This document shows, in pieces, positions 13,832 through 27,600 of a DNA stretch of 64,000 nt. Position numbers and translations under genes: made by a program. Location of the stretch: NCBI GenBank assembly GCA_035048485.1, contig CM068590.1, positions 16,835,798-16,899,797 on the forward strand, given 5' to 3'. Position 1 is the first letter of the stretch; every line of letters begins with the position of its first letter. Below the pieces are notes generated by a model, which was not told the DNA's origin, searched no databases, and saw nothing but the letters and a program-made list of their open reading frames with translations. The stretch is from Pteria penguin. Lineage: Eukaryota; Mollusca; Bivalvia; Pterioida; Pteriidae.

Positions 13832-14185
13832 TTGAACATGCGATTCCCATCTTAAGAACTATTAGTCCTTTCATTTAGTTTTGAAATAGCAATTTCTAAG
13901 CACCATAACTGACTTTTCAGTTCTTTTCTAAAGCTACAGTTATGTGATATTTTCATCCTCTTACTGAGTAATAGCTATGGCTGAGCACTGAAATCTTGAG
14001 CTCATATTTAAATGCGACATTTCAATGACTGAAATGATAAACTGATGATGACAAACTAAAACTTAAGTGTGAATTTTACTTTATTTACATACTGTCCGAT
14101 TAATTTTCGACGAAAATGACAAAGCATACGGTAACTTATTTCAGCTAATATGTCTCTCTTAATGTTCGTCCCTTAGATATATATA

Positions 14186-15551
14186 CAGTGTGTCCCATAA
14201 CATCTGGTACTAATTAAAAGCTTTGTCGTTTGTCATTTCTTATTTGATTTTTATTATTTTTTTATACCAAATTAACATGCATAAAGACTTTTTTATGACA
14301 AACTTGTACGGAGAAATTTATGACGTCATTCAACAAGAAATGACTCATTTAATGCTCATCGTTTTTCAAGATGACGTCGTTCAATAGTTGAAATTGTAAA
14401 GTTGTATTATTCATCAAAATCTCTCACTGCGGTTTTTCGAGAAATGAGAAAACGGCACCGAAGACAACGGCTTTACCAAGGATGAAAATCAAAAAGAATT
14501 GTTGATAGATTTGAACAAAAAGGATCGGAAACAGTTGGGTTTCTCTCGAATCCTGGTCGACCCAAGTCTGTAAGAACTGCTAAAACATCGCCAGGGTTCC
14601 AGAGGTGATTTCAGAAACGCCACAAAAATCGGTCGGAAAGATTTTAGGTGATTACAAACCAACAAACAAGTCGTTCTAGTGCTTATAGAATTCTTCGCTA
14701 TAATCTGAAACTGATACCATATACACTATCAGTAATGCAACACTTTAAAAATACTGACATTTATAGCCGTGACTTGAATTTGTACATTGGAGAAAATACC
14801 ATTCAAACATTGACAATTTGTTATGGTTTAGTGATGAATCGCAATTCCATTTAAATGCGACTTTAAAAAGAAAAACTTTTGCCATTAGGCAAGCAAAAAC
14901 CAATTAACATTTGGATAAAATCACAGTTTAGACAGCACTAAGCAAAGGGCCATTCTTCTTTGAAGACACAGACGGACAAACAAACACCATCAATGGTGGA
15001 CATTATCTGATGATTTTGAAACAGAAATTTATTCCAGCCTAACCGTGGAGTGCTTTCTATCCCCATCACATTTGGTTTCATCAAGATGGCACAGCACTAA
15101 ACACCTCCGTGTTAGTGCTCAAGTTGGTTGAGGAGGCATTCGGAGATTTAGTCGTTTCTCTCAGGGCACAGCACGCATGGCCGCCACACTCACTCGACTT
15201 TTAATTGTTGGGATACTTGAAAGACACCGTATACATCCTATGTAATGGGATCTATATGTGAACTTAAACTTAATATAAAAGTTAAATCAGATGAATCACC
15301 ACCGAAACTTTCAAAGCTGTTATTGACAATTTCCAATCACGCTTAGACGCCGTTATAACACAAAAGAGACGTCACGTGGAAAATATGCTTTCAAAAAGAC
15401 GTAATATTTCTCGATGTATGCAATACCTTTTGTTATTTTATGTACACTCCATAAAATTGTACTATATTACCTTTTATGTGATGTTATTTTTGTATAAATA
15501 CTGATTTTATAATAAACATTTAATTAATAACAGATATTACGGGACACCCTG
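14186..15551 (+). mobile_element. Tc1/mariner-type element, decayed
   Basis: Ends CAGTGTGTCCCATAACATCT and, inverted, CAGGGTGTCCCGTAATATCT match over about 35 bp, each flanked by TA. 1366 bp. The plus strand carries transposase scraps in changing frames: KGSETVGFLSNPGRPKS (linker of the paired HTH), WFHQDGTAL (second catalytic Asp), WPPHSLDF and GYLKDTVYI (third catalytic region). Several stops and shifts; inactive. Confidence 0.75.
14400..15235 (+). pseudogene. Tc1/mariner transposase remnant
   Basis: Order of remaining motifs is N-terminal HTH and GRP linker (about 14450-14580), a TNQQTSRSSAYRILR segment (14650-14700), WFHQDG (about 15075) and WPPHSLDF (about 15180). The WPPRSPDLTPLDFFLWG-type ending is typical of one insect and marine lineage of the superfamily. 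Confidence 0.65.
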
Positions 15552-15904
15552 TATATGAAAATTTACATTAATGAAATACAGTTTCTTACTAATTGTCACA
15601 TAGTAGTATATTTGATGAATGATAAAATCATACAATGAAATGAGTCTGTACAATATTTGGTAATTGGTCTCGATTACTGTTCATTTTCTTAGATATATAT
15701 GCAAATCTACGTTAATAGATTACAGTTTCTATATATTTGATGAAATGATTATGTAGAATACTTACGCTATGTGTATTTGCCATACCATTTTTTACACACA
15801 GTGATTAATTGTCTACGCATATATGATACAATATGTTCCAGAACGGCACGGCAGTAGAAAACTATCGTATTTTTTGATAGCTGATTTGGTTCCTGGATGA
15901 GCAT

Positions 15905-15910
15905 TTTATT
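15905..15910 (-). terminator. Candidate polyadenylation signal of the VWA7-like gene
   Basis: The minus strand reads AATAAA about 95 nt after the stop codon of exon 17. The spacing suits a short 3' UTR. No transcript data are available here. Confidence 0.5.
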
Positions 15911-16001
15911 GAAATTAAAATAAAACTCAAGCAACATTGAAATGTTATCGACAAACATTCGGAAAACCTTATCCGAAGAAAGATATATATTGCCGATGAA
16001 T

Positions 16002-16115
16002 TTAAGTGTCCGATGGTTTTTGATGTCGCTTTTTAAGAAGAAGGGCGATAATGAAGATCAGGATCAGAAATACACCTCCGCCACTCCCAAGTCCTATGTA
16101 TAACCCATGACTTTC
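16002..16115 (-). CDS. VWA7-like exon 17 (transmembrane helix and tail)
   Basis: Acceptor AACTGTTTTTAG, 37 codons and TAA. It encodes a glycine-rich lead, the hydrophobic run VFLILIFIIALLL, then KKRHQKPSDT. The basic residues right after the helix follow the positive-inside rule for a type I membrane protein. Confidence 0.85.
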   Translation of the reverse strand, partial: ESHGLYIGLGSGGGVFLILIFIIALLLKKRHQKPSDT

Positions 16116-18462
16116 CTAAAAACAGTTTGAAGAAAATGTGACAAATTCAGATTGCATTCTTTGTGGAAAAAGAAAATGTATAACATTTTGAACGAGTCTC
16201 TTTCTAGATATATAATTAAATATATACAAAGAAGAATACATCTAAACAAAGACACAGGAGATGCTCACTCTCCCTGGACACATGATCTCACTCCATCATA
16301 GGGGTTCACATATGCTCTTCAAGTAGAAATTTTTCGCTATTTCCTCTGGTTTTCATTTTCACCGATTTTATGTCCTCTGGTTTCATGATTTTCAGACTTA
16401 TGGTTTGGTTTACCATTTGGTGAAATAAATAAAATAACCACAGTGCCATTAATACAACCTTACCGACTTCCTAATTTCAAATTCTGTAGACGGTATCAGT
16501 ACTGTTGTCACTACAGATTTCACTGACGCAATTGCTTGCCCATTAGACATGTCGAATACACATGTGTCGAAAAAGCCTTCATTGTCATGGACATCAAGAT
16601 TGACTATTGGTATACAGCAACTTCCACTTTATCAAAAAATTTAAATGCGTTAAACATGAAATCATTTGTGCATTTATGATAGTATGATATATTGAAATGA
16701 TATAAAATCATTTATAAAACAAAATTTAGATTACGAAAGAAATATCTTATAATTTTTCCAATTACACAATATCATATTGTGAAATGATATATTCAAAGCA
16801 AAATGGATGAACCTCCTTTTGAGAGAGAACAATAGTTTGGAAATAACCAAAGAAAAAGGTTATGAGATAATAATCTTAATTGAAGGGAATTTCGTTATTG
16901 ATGACTTATGATGACTTACCTGATGTTTACATTAGTTTCAGTAATTGATGTTTCATAACTTGTTATATTTACAATGGCAGATGGGACAAATTCTGTCAGA
17001 TTGACACCTTTAAAAGTGATGGAAGACCATGCTTTCCAGTCATATGACGAACAGCTTTCAGTATTCAACGACTCAGGTGGACATATCACGGACATTGTTG
17101 ATATTTCACAATGTAGATGTAACTTCTTTGTGACCTAAAAGAATCCGAACTGGGAATGAAATCGGAGTTTCTTAAATAAGAAATAATTACTTGTACTGAC
17201 AGAGGAAACATATTGTTGTAAGCTAATTACTATTTTGATTGACAATTTTGATAATCTAAGAATTCAATTTTCTTTTTAATCGATCGTTTTCTTATTCTCA
17301 CGTTACTTCAAGTGTAGCTCGTATACAATCCTTATGTAACAAATACATTTACTGTAAACGTTCTCTTCGTTTGTTGAATGATTTGTGCATACTTGTTCTG
17401 AACAGCTAAGTCATACACCCTGTGAAATATATAATTCTATACAGTTGTTATCGTCAGTAGTCAAACACCTGTATGTATTAACAACTTCAACGAGAAAAGA
17501 TCATGTTCAAAATATGACAACGGCTTTGTTTGACAACGGAAGATTTGTCCGGAAAAGTGATTACATGGTATATAGTTTTGATATTTATCATTCGATTCAT
17601 AAAATATTTAGTTAATAAAAAGTAAATTAATCGACCGAATAAAGTTATTTATTAATACTTTAAGCTGTTTTTTTTAAAAGATGTTACTTATATGGTTAAT
17701 GGCTATCACCAACTGAATACCCTGTATTACACATCTGTCGTACAGTGTACTGTGCAGTATTATTTCAACATTAATGGACAGTGGAGAAAAGATGATTTGA
17801 TATTAATAAAGAAAAATTTATAATTTTTCCTTGATAAGAATATAGCAAATTATATGACACGTACAGTAATTTTTCATCAGAGACAGGTTCAATTGTAAAT
17901 ATCCCATCCATTTTTTCCTCAGGAAGTAACCAATAATTCTCTCGTCTGTCCCCTATAATCTGGCCATTGGATACATTTATATTAACTACGAATGACTGAT
18001 TAGTATGTCCCAGGTTCGTAATCGTATATGACACATTATGTGGCAGGTGTACGGTGAGTTCATCTGTAAAAAAAAAATACATTTCATCAGTCATAATTTC
18101 ATAATTGATGTACATGAATTATATCTCATGTCCTGATAAGCGTGGTACATAACAGATCCCTCAATGCTTTGGATAGGTTCTTTGCGAAGGTATTATTTGT
18201 ATGCAATGCAAAACAAGAATCAGTTAATCAATTATTACTGTAGGTAGGTTTATAATACGGAATTTGTACTAACCGGTAGTGAAATCTATATCCAACTTAG
18301 CATTAGCTGGTGCTATCTTCCATATATTCAATCGTGTGAAGGTATTATTGTTTTCATCAACACCAGAAATTTGAATATAATCTGTCTACAAAACAGAAAA
18401 AAGAAGAGGTAAGAAGTAAATTATTTTCACCAAAACAAAAAAAAAAAAAAAAAAAAAAAAAA

Positions 18463-18501
<39 letters not shown>

Positions 18502-18590
18502 TAATAATAATAAAAAAAATGAAAAAAAAAAACCAAGTAGAATAATAATAATAATAATAAAAAGATAAATAATTAATGATAATAATGATG

Positions 18591-18640
<50 letters not shown>

Positions 18641-21600
18641 CAGAAACGAGAGGCAGGAAAGTGTTTTTCATCACATTTCCACACATTGACTAAGAGGGCG
18701 ATTGATATTTTTTTAGGGTTCTTGTAGAAACGTTCTAGAGGAGACAAGGTCTTGCGCAACATCTCCTCTGATATAGTCGGAACTTCTACAAGTTTAGAAG
18801 CTTAAGGTGTTAAATCAAATGTCCTCGATGATTGGAAAGATGAAACGCTTAAAATAATAGACAGTTGTATGGGATATTTTACATTATATCCACATTTATT
18901 TAAACAACTCCCCAAATAGTCAGCAACAATCATTAAAACTAAAATGGTAGCACTTCATGACACTTTTATGTTTGTTCCTACTGACATAACAACAAATAGT
19001 ATTATTACCGTTTGAAAATGATACATATATTAAATTTCTTTTAGCATAGATGCTCCATGACATTGCTTCAAAATGAGTGTTTGCTGACAGATAATGATAT
19101 GCTAATTATTTACCGCGTATACGGCAATATTCATCAAGCATTGCTGTGCCGACAAACTTATCTGTAAACTTTACTTTATTTGTTTCAATACATTTTATTT
19201 TCTGTCCATTTTCACAGTACTTCACTCTGAATAATTTAATATGAAGTATTCAATTAAAAGATAAAAACTTTAAATTATACAATATTACACATATTTGGTC
19301 ATCAAAGTTCCTTTCGTTAATTACATTTTATGTCCAATTAAAATCAAATTACAAAATGACCGTCTCAAAAAGACTTTTTTATATTGTATATATCATTGAG
19401 ATTTTCTCGAATACTGCAAGTTATGAAATTGTGAATAGGCAATTCCAAAACGGGTTACATCGATGTAATGTGATGCAATAGGTACTTGAGTGCTATTCAT
19501 TGTTTAGTTTGGGGTGCGTCTACCTTACCCAAATTAAACTCCACGATTACATACAAAGATACATTGCTATTCTTCTTGAACACCAATAGGTAATGTACAA
19601 TTTTAAAATCAACATCGATAAATTTGCTGTTCCTACTATGCATTGGCTTCCTAAACTACAATACATATCACGCTTTATAAAAACTTCTAGTCATTCAACC
19701 ACATTTTGTCTAAACACATTACCTCCGCATCACTACTGTCGTGAACGAACTTTCCTGAGGCCAATTAATCCACTGATAAAATCAGAGTGAGACTTTGCTA
19801 AATTGTTCAAATATCTATTATCTTATTCTATCAGAAATTAGCACAATTTACTAGTTGGCATTAAATAATTAAATACACGATTTACAACAACATTCAATAA
19901 TTTACATAAATATGAAGCCAGATTCCAGGCACCGTCCGTCGGTATAACACTCGTCCAGCCACAGAATTTGTAAGGGATGGGGAAATTCTCTACTAAATAT
20001 TTATTATTACTATGTATATATTTATATATAAACGAAACTAGAGCTAGAAGCATTTCGCTACTACAATATTCCTATAATTAATGCAAACTTAATATAAACT
20101 TCTAATATTTAATTCCGAACTATGACAAAGTCAAAATGCCGAGACAATCTGCCTCCGACGCCTACAACAAGAGAAAATTATCTCCTTGTTCGATAAGACG
20201 ATAATTTGCTTCTATTAATACTCTAAATGTACTTTACTAAAGGTATTCCCTACTCTAAATAAACATAAATGATGTGGATATTTACCTTGTGGCGATTGGA
20301 CGACCCACTGTGTTGCTTACGCAATCGACAGAATTAACGGAATCCCCGATTCAAACGTCACGCCGCTATTTATACCGGCGACCTAGCCAAAAATAATCTC
20401 GTAAAACTGTGACAACAATGAATACACAGGTTACGAAAACTAATGAGACATTAATCATCGACAAGATGCATTAGCATAGATTCTACAGAATATGTTAAAC
20501 ATATCACATTAAATTTAGAAAGTGCTCAAATGAATATTTTACTTCTGTTTTGAGATTATTCTTTTGTCAACAATGGCCAACGGTCAGAACGCAGAATCTC
20601 CCGGCAAAATTGATAGCACTGTTCATACAAGAAAAATGGCATTTGGTACTATAAAACCACGTAAATGTAAACAATTACGACTAGTAGTCACACATGGTAA
20701 GCAATATTATGTACAATATAGGTTCTGCAATGCATTTAGCAATATGTAAACAAAACAGAGGCAATTCGGTAAACTTGCAGACGATGCATACTCCACTTTC
20801 ACCACAATTCCCCCTATTTGCACTACATTTCGTCCCCGAAATGTAAATAAAATGTTGGACATATACTCAAAATCATATCACATATATCACCACAATCAAC
20901 ATATATGTTCCATAATTATTAACCGTATGTAATTATATAGGTACCACCAATCAAATGCAAAAATCACCATGACACATGTGTATGGCAAATTAAAAAAAAA
21001 AACTACAATTTTCACCAAGCATACATATGAGTAAAGTGAATCCTATATGCCTTATAATATTCACATATTAAAATTTACGGTTTGGTGAAGTTTATGTGAA
21101 TCATCAAAGTCATCAGGTCATATCTTCATGAATAAAATGATATAGAAATATAACCCTCAATTCTCAAATCCTTTTATAAACAAACACTTATACTTGTCAC
21201 CTCTTAAGCCCACAATCACAAGTTATCTGCAGACTCAAAGCACTATGTAATTAGCGATATTTACAAAACCTATCCATCTACAGACTTCAAGTACAAAAAA
21301 CAATTAATTTCATGATATCTCAAATTCGCATATACTATTACCTTTCATACCTTCATCTTACCAAGCATATTTTCTCTTTATGTAAAAATAAACTTTAACC
21401 CATAAGCTTACTTATAAGTTAAGTTACCATATACAAATATGCCACTATATACAATAACATCCACCCCCTTTCCAATAAAATTGATCATACCTACAAATAA
21501 CTTACCAATAAATACACATATATACTCATTCTATCAATAATTCTAATTAACCTAATAATCAATGTCTCCTCACTCTCCTGTCCATGGGTGGCCTGCACAC

Positions 21601-24600
21601 GACACTTTTAAGCTTCTTCTTTTCTGGTGATCCTCTGTGTTCCCACATTTCTTCGAACTCGTCCAGTCTATATGTTCGGTCCACTCCATATTCCTGTCTG
21701 CTCTCCCTCTCTCTTTTCAACTGCTCCCTTAATCGCGCTATCTCCCTATCCTTTTCTCCCAGTTTCCTCTCCAGTCTTTCTATGTATTCAATAAATCCTC
21801 TGTTCTCCATCTTCCTCTTGCGTTCTACCTCCTCCCACTTCAAGTCCGTCTGCACACTTCTATCCTCTACAATCTTCTCGATACACATCTCCTCAATCTC
21901 TATATAATCTGGGGTGAATGCCGCCTCCTCGTTAATGTCGCACATCTCCAGCACCTTTTCGAGTATATCCTGCTTCTCTCTCGTCTCTTCCTCTTTCTTC
22001 TCTTCCTCTATCTCGCATGTATCTTCCTCTATCTTCTCTTCCTCTACGCTAGGCCTTTTATTTTCTTTATCCTCTCGTTCTTCCTCCACCTCTGCTGCCA
22101 CTACACTTCTTTCATCTTCTCGCTCTCCACTGCCACCAGCTCTTACTAGGATGTCCTTCCCTACCACCACATGGTATAGTTTTAATGATCTTTGGAAAAA
22201 ATCCTCATCTGCCATATCAGGGCAAGTAAGTTTCCTCATTCTATGATTTTGATATCCTTTGATGTGATACCTAAGTTGCGATAACTTCATAGCTCGATAG
22301 CCACATAGCGAACATGAAAATGGAACTTGGTTCACGTCAACATGTATTCGTAGATAATGCCACACTGCACTTTTCCGTTGTTTTGCTGAGTGGTCGCATT
22401 TACTGCAGAAAAACAGCATCTGCAAAGACAGTAGTTAACAAAGAATTTAATATTTTGAAAGTTTTGAACATAGGCATTTCGCCCATTTAGGTATATCTTT
22501 TACGTGGCATGGCGTCAGTCGGTCATGAAGGACTACTTCTGTCTGGTCTTTGTGCCTTATCTTGTACACCACTGAGCTTAGTTCTTCTCTAATCACGTAA
22601 GGTCCCGCCCATGCCGTTTCAAGTTTCTTGTGTACAGAATTCAGTTTATACACCAATGTCCCAGGGCTAAATTTATTTTGGGAAACTCTTGTGTCATAAT
22701 CTTTTTTTCTGACGTAGAGCTGCCTCCCCAAGGTTACACCTAACCATCTTGTATAACTGTTCTAGTTTGTCTTTCATTTCTCTAACGTATTCAGTTGAAC
22801 ACATGGATGAGTTCTCGTCTGGGATAGGGTAAATTATATGAATAGGTAGGTTGACCTCCCTCCCAAACATCATTTTATTAGGCGTGAACCCAGTAGCCGG
22901 ATGAACAGTACTTCTGTAAGCTGCCATAAGCAAAGCTATATATAGGTCCCAATCCCTTGGATTTTCTTGCACAAAAGTCTTAATCATATTCTCTAGTGTC
23001 TTATTAAAACGTTCAATAAGTCCATTCGAACTTGGTCTGTAAGGGGTTGTTCTCGTTTTTGTGATATGTAAAAGACTACAAAGTTCTTTGAACAGGACAC
23101 TTTCAAAGTTTGGGCCTTGATCGGTATGTATTTCCAGCGGAGCACCGAAAGGCGAGATAAAATTATTCGCGAGTTGTCTCGCAACTTCTTCCGCTTGCTG
23201 GTTCGGTATGGGGTACGCTTCCATCCATCTCGTGAAATGGCCACCTATAACCAATATGTATCTGTTGTCCTGGTTGGAGCATGGTAATGGGCCAATGATA
23301 TCGATTCCCACACGATCCATTGGATATCCTATTCTATATTCTGAAAGACCTGCTCTTGGCTTTCTGTTGCTATCTTTCCATTTATTGCAACTCGGATACT
23401 CTTTTATGTGAATCTGTACATCTTCTCTCATTTTGTACCAGTAATAATACTGCTTGATTTTCTCAACAGTTTTGTGGACACCGAAATGGGCTGCAAAAAC
23501 ACTGTCATGACAATTCACTAATATTTCCTTCCTTAAAACTTTGGAAACTAATAATTGTAACTTTTCTGTTTTTCCAGACGGATCTATGATCTTCTGATAA
23601 ATAACATCAGTCTCTATAACTATATTTTGCCAGTTCAACCAGTATTTCCTTGTAGCTGGGCTGAACTTTGCTGCATCATCTCTGCTTGGAATTGAATTTG
23701 TTCTCTTCCATTCGTGTAAGGGGCCAATGTCCGGATACCTGTTTGGAAATTATGCAAATCCAAAGTTGTGTACTGAGGAAGCCAGTTGCTGCTGTCTTTG
23801 TTAGCATTACTTATGGTGACTGCACGTATGTCAGCAATGTCCTTATTGTCTGCCAGATTGTGCACATTGTCCACATCATTCGTGAATTCAGCCCATTCGT
23901 CTTGCAGTTCCTTACATATCTCACAGTTTTCCTTTATTCCATTGGAAATATTACTATGAGAACACAGTTCTATGTCATCTCTTCTTGAGAGTGCATCAGC
24001 ATCTGGTGCTTTACACCATCTCGATGCTTGGTCTCGAAGTCATACTGATTCAAAACTTCTATCCAACGCGCCACTTTGCCCTGGGGGTCCAAAGAGCCAG
24101 CGCAAAGATCCATGATCAGTTCACAGTAAAAATCTGCGTCCCAAAAGATAATGTTTAAACTGATTCACGAAGGTCACCATGGCTAAGAGTTCTCTCCTAG
24201 TCACACTATAATTCTGTTGATGACGGTCTAACTTTTTTGAAGCATATGCTATCACTTTTTCCTCGCCGTCTTGTATTTGAGATAGTACTCCTCCTATTCC
24301 CACATTGGAGGCGTCTGTATCTAAAATAAAAGATTCATTGGGTCTTGGATAAGCTAGTATGGGAGCTGAACAAAGTGTTTCCTTCAACGTTTTGTAGCTA
24401 TCTTCGCATTCCTTTGTCCATTCAAATTTCACTCCTTTCTTCGTAAGTTCTGTCAAGCAAGTTGCTTTGTCACTAAATTTGTTGATGAATCGCCTGTAGT
24501 AATTGCAGAGACCCAAAAATTGTACTTCTTTCACACATGAGGGGTTTTTCCATTTTTCCACACTTTCCACTATTTTGGGGTTAGGCTTGATTCCGTTGGG

Positions 24601-27600
24601 TGTCACAATATGGCCTAGATATTAGACTTCATCTTTGATGAACTCACATTTTGATGGTTTAAGTTTTAAACCAGCTTCACAAAGTTTTGAAAGGACCTCA
24701 TCTAGCTGTGAGAAATGCTCACTGATGTTTGATGAGTACAAAATCAGATCGTCAAGATATATCAAAAGTGTTTTCCACTGCATTCCCCTGCAAATGAATT
24801 CCATACATCTCTGGAATGTTGAAGGGGCATTGCATAAACCAAATGGCATTTTGGTGTATTCCCAAAGGCCATATTTGGTAATAAATGCAGTTTTATGTTG
24901 GTCCTCCTCTCTGAGCTTGATCTGCCAGTAACCGCTTTGAAGAAGAATATACTGATGCTGTAGACAGGCAATCTAAGCACATGTCAATCCGTGACAGGGG
25001 GTACGCATCTTTAATAGTGCTATCGTTCAACTTCCTAAAGTCACAACACCATCGCACGGAACCATCCTTTTTTCTCACAAGTACGACTGGTGATGCCCAC
25101 GCTGAATTTGAAGGTTTTATAATACCATTTTCCACTTGTTCCTTCAGATATTGTTCTTCTTCACTCTCAAATTCTCTAGGTGTGCGACGTAATGGTTGCC
25201 TAACTGGTGCAACTCCCCCGGTATTTATAGTATGTTCTAGTATTGAACAGGTTCCTAAGTCATTCTTAGTTTTGGCAAACGTGTTCTGGTGCTTTTTCAA
25301 TATTTCCCCTAATTTCTCTCTTTGCTCCTTTGACTTAAGGTTCTCACAACTCCGCTTGTATAAATCTACAAGATGCTGTGGAATGTTAGAAATATCGGCC
25401 TCATTTTTATCATCCATCTTTCTGTCATCTCCATTTTTCCAATCCTCTGGAATAACAGGCTTTTCTGTACCACTAGGTATTCTTATGTCTCTTTGTACAT
25501 CTTTCTGAACTAATCGAATAGCACGATCAAGGGGGTCATCTATCTTTTCAATGATTTCATTGAAATCCGTAACGGGAGATAACTCTCCTAAAGCGCTGTT
25601 CCTTCTTAACTTTACAGGAAGGTCTGAAGGTTCACAATTCTCACCGGAATTTGCTTCTTGAATGGATCTACAAATATTTGGCAAAATGAAGTCTCTCTCT
25701 TCAAAACTGACCGGCTCAAATGTGGCATATCGAGTATCTATATTCTCGACCTGGTGGCTTCTGCCACAAATAATCGCTTCGGACAAAGGGGGTATAGTTG
25801 TATTTTCATCCACTAACAACCTAGAAACTCCATAGGATCTGATAATCTCACACTTAATCCATTCATCATTGATCTGTATTCCCCAAGGAGTGTTAATGGT
25901 GACGTCCATCCCATCCACCAAATCACATCCCAATAGTAAGTCATCCAGTGTGGGTGCCACATATACATTCCACACAAATTCCTGTTGACCAATGATGAAA
26001 TGAAAATCTGCTGTACCGCTACAACTCATCTCCTTCTCCGCTTCTGCAAGCACCAAATTACTTCTTGCAGGACTCAATTCTGGACGCATATCCTCCGATA
26101 TTTTATTATATGCTCTCTCACTTAGAACCGTGACCTCTGCACCCGTGTCAATTACAGCTTTGACACATCTATCTCCTATCGCGACAGGAACCTGCACTGT
26201 TATTGCCCTTACTCTGTTAAGCACTATCTTCATTTTCTGCTCTTCACTGTCCTGGTCCTCCCTAGAGACTTCTAAAATATCCAAATCACCATCAGCGGTC
26301 ACCGTTTACTTTTCATCAGAGTTGCACTCTTCAACACTACACTACTCCCCCTCTCCGAAACTTGGTTCATTGCTTGCCATCCCCTTGTTTGATTTTTCTT
26401 CCTTTTCCTCCTTTTTTATATTCTCACAAGTTTCTCTTTGTATTTTACAAATATTCTCCTCTTTACTTATAAACTGGGCTGAGGCTTGGCCGGTAGACTC
26501 AGCCCTTACAAGTTTTCCTGTTCCTTTGGTTTTGTTTTGGGTTTTTCCTCTCTTGAGAGTTGTCTCTCTTGGTTACCTTTTGATAACATGTTTGGACCCC
26601 TGTCACGTCTCCCTTCTTCTCTATTGTCTTGTCTCTTTAATGGACAATTTCTTGCTATGTGACCCTCTTCTTTGCACGCGTAGCATGTGATTTTAGGTCT
26701 TTCCTTTTGGTTGTTTTCAATGTCCCTCTTGCAATATTTCATCTCCTCTTTTACAGCTTGCCTGCAGCTTTGAAATCCTGTACTTTTTATGTTTTCTGTC
26801 ACAGCTGTTGTGACTTGATCGGTTATACTATCCTTTAGTTCTCTGCCAAATTGCTGTAATCTCTCTTCAGTCACATATCTTTTGTGGTTCACTCTCCTCA
26901 CTTCTGAAATGCCAGTACCCTCTTCTTCCTCTCTATCATCATTTGCTTTGACACAGTTTGGGACCTCAAGCCACTTTTGCAGGACTGGTGCCACGTAAGC
27001 AATTAATTGCTTCGTCTAAGGACTGTGGTCCCTTTGTAAGAACGTCATATGCTACATTTTGGTCGGAAATACCACTTAGCATGTGTTCAACGCAAAGGGA
27101 ATTAAATAGTTGTTCATTGATCCCAGGGTATGCTTTCCTGACATTTTCTGCTACTCTGGCTGAAAATTTTTGGTACGTCTCACTGTGCTGCTTCTTAATT
27201 CTCTGCAAATTTCTCCTATGAGTTTCTGGTAAGGTGTGGTCTCCAAACCTTTTGTCCATTTCACTACACAAGGAATCGATATCCTCCCTTATGGTCCCTG
27301 GTAACTGTGCTGCAAATGATTGGGCGTCATCTTTTAAGCATAGTATGATTTCTTCCGCCTGCCTTCTCCTTCCCCAGTCAAATCTATCTGCCATAATTTT
27401 AAATGGTATGATAAAAGATTCCCATTTTCCGTGACCATTGAAAACTGGCAATACAGGCCTTGGCTGCTCATAGTGAGGTCTGTACTGTCTAGTCGGGTAC
27501 ACACTGGCTGGCACACGCACCATACCGTTTCTGGTCATCATCTGATTGTAATCGTCACGTGACTCTTCTGAGCTGCTCATGTGTGTATCTGGTTGACCAT

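Noticed and set aside
20564..20749. 61-residue plus-strand frame, identical at 29570-29755
   Set aside because: It lies inside both LTRs, antisense to the element; its identity reflects LTR identity, not coding constraint.
21584..26690. Several plus-strand frames over the Ty3 element (Ser/Leu/Phe-rich)
   Set aside because: Antisense shadows of gag, pol and the accessory frame.
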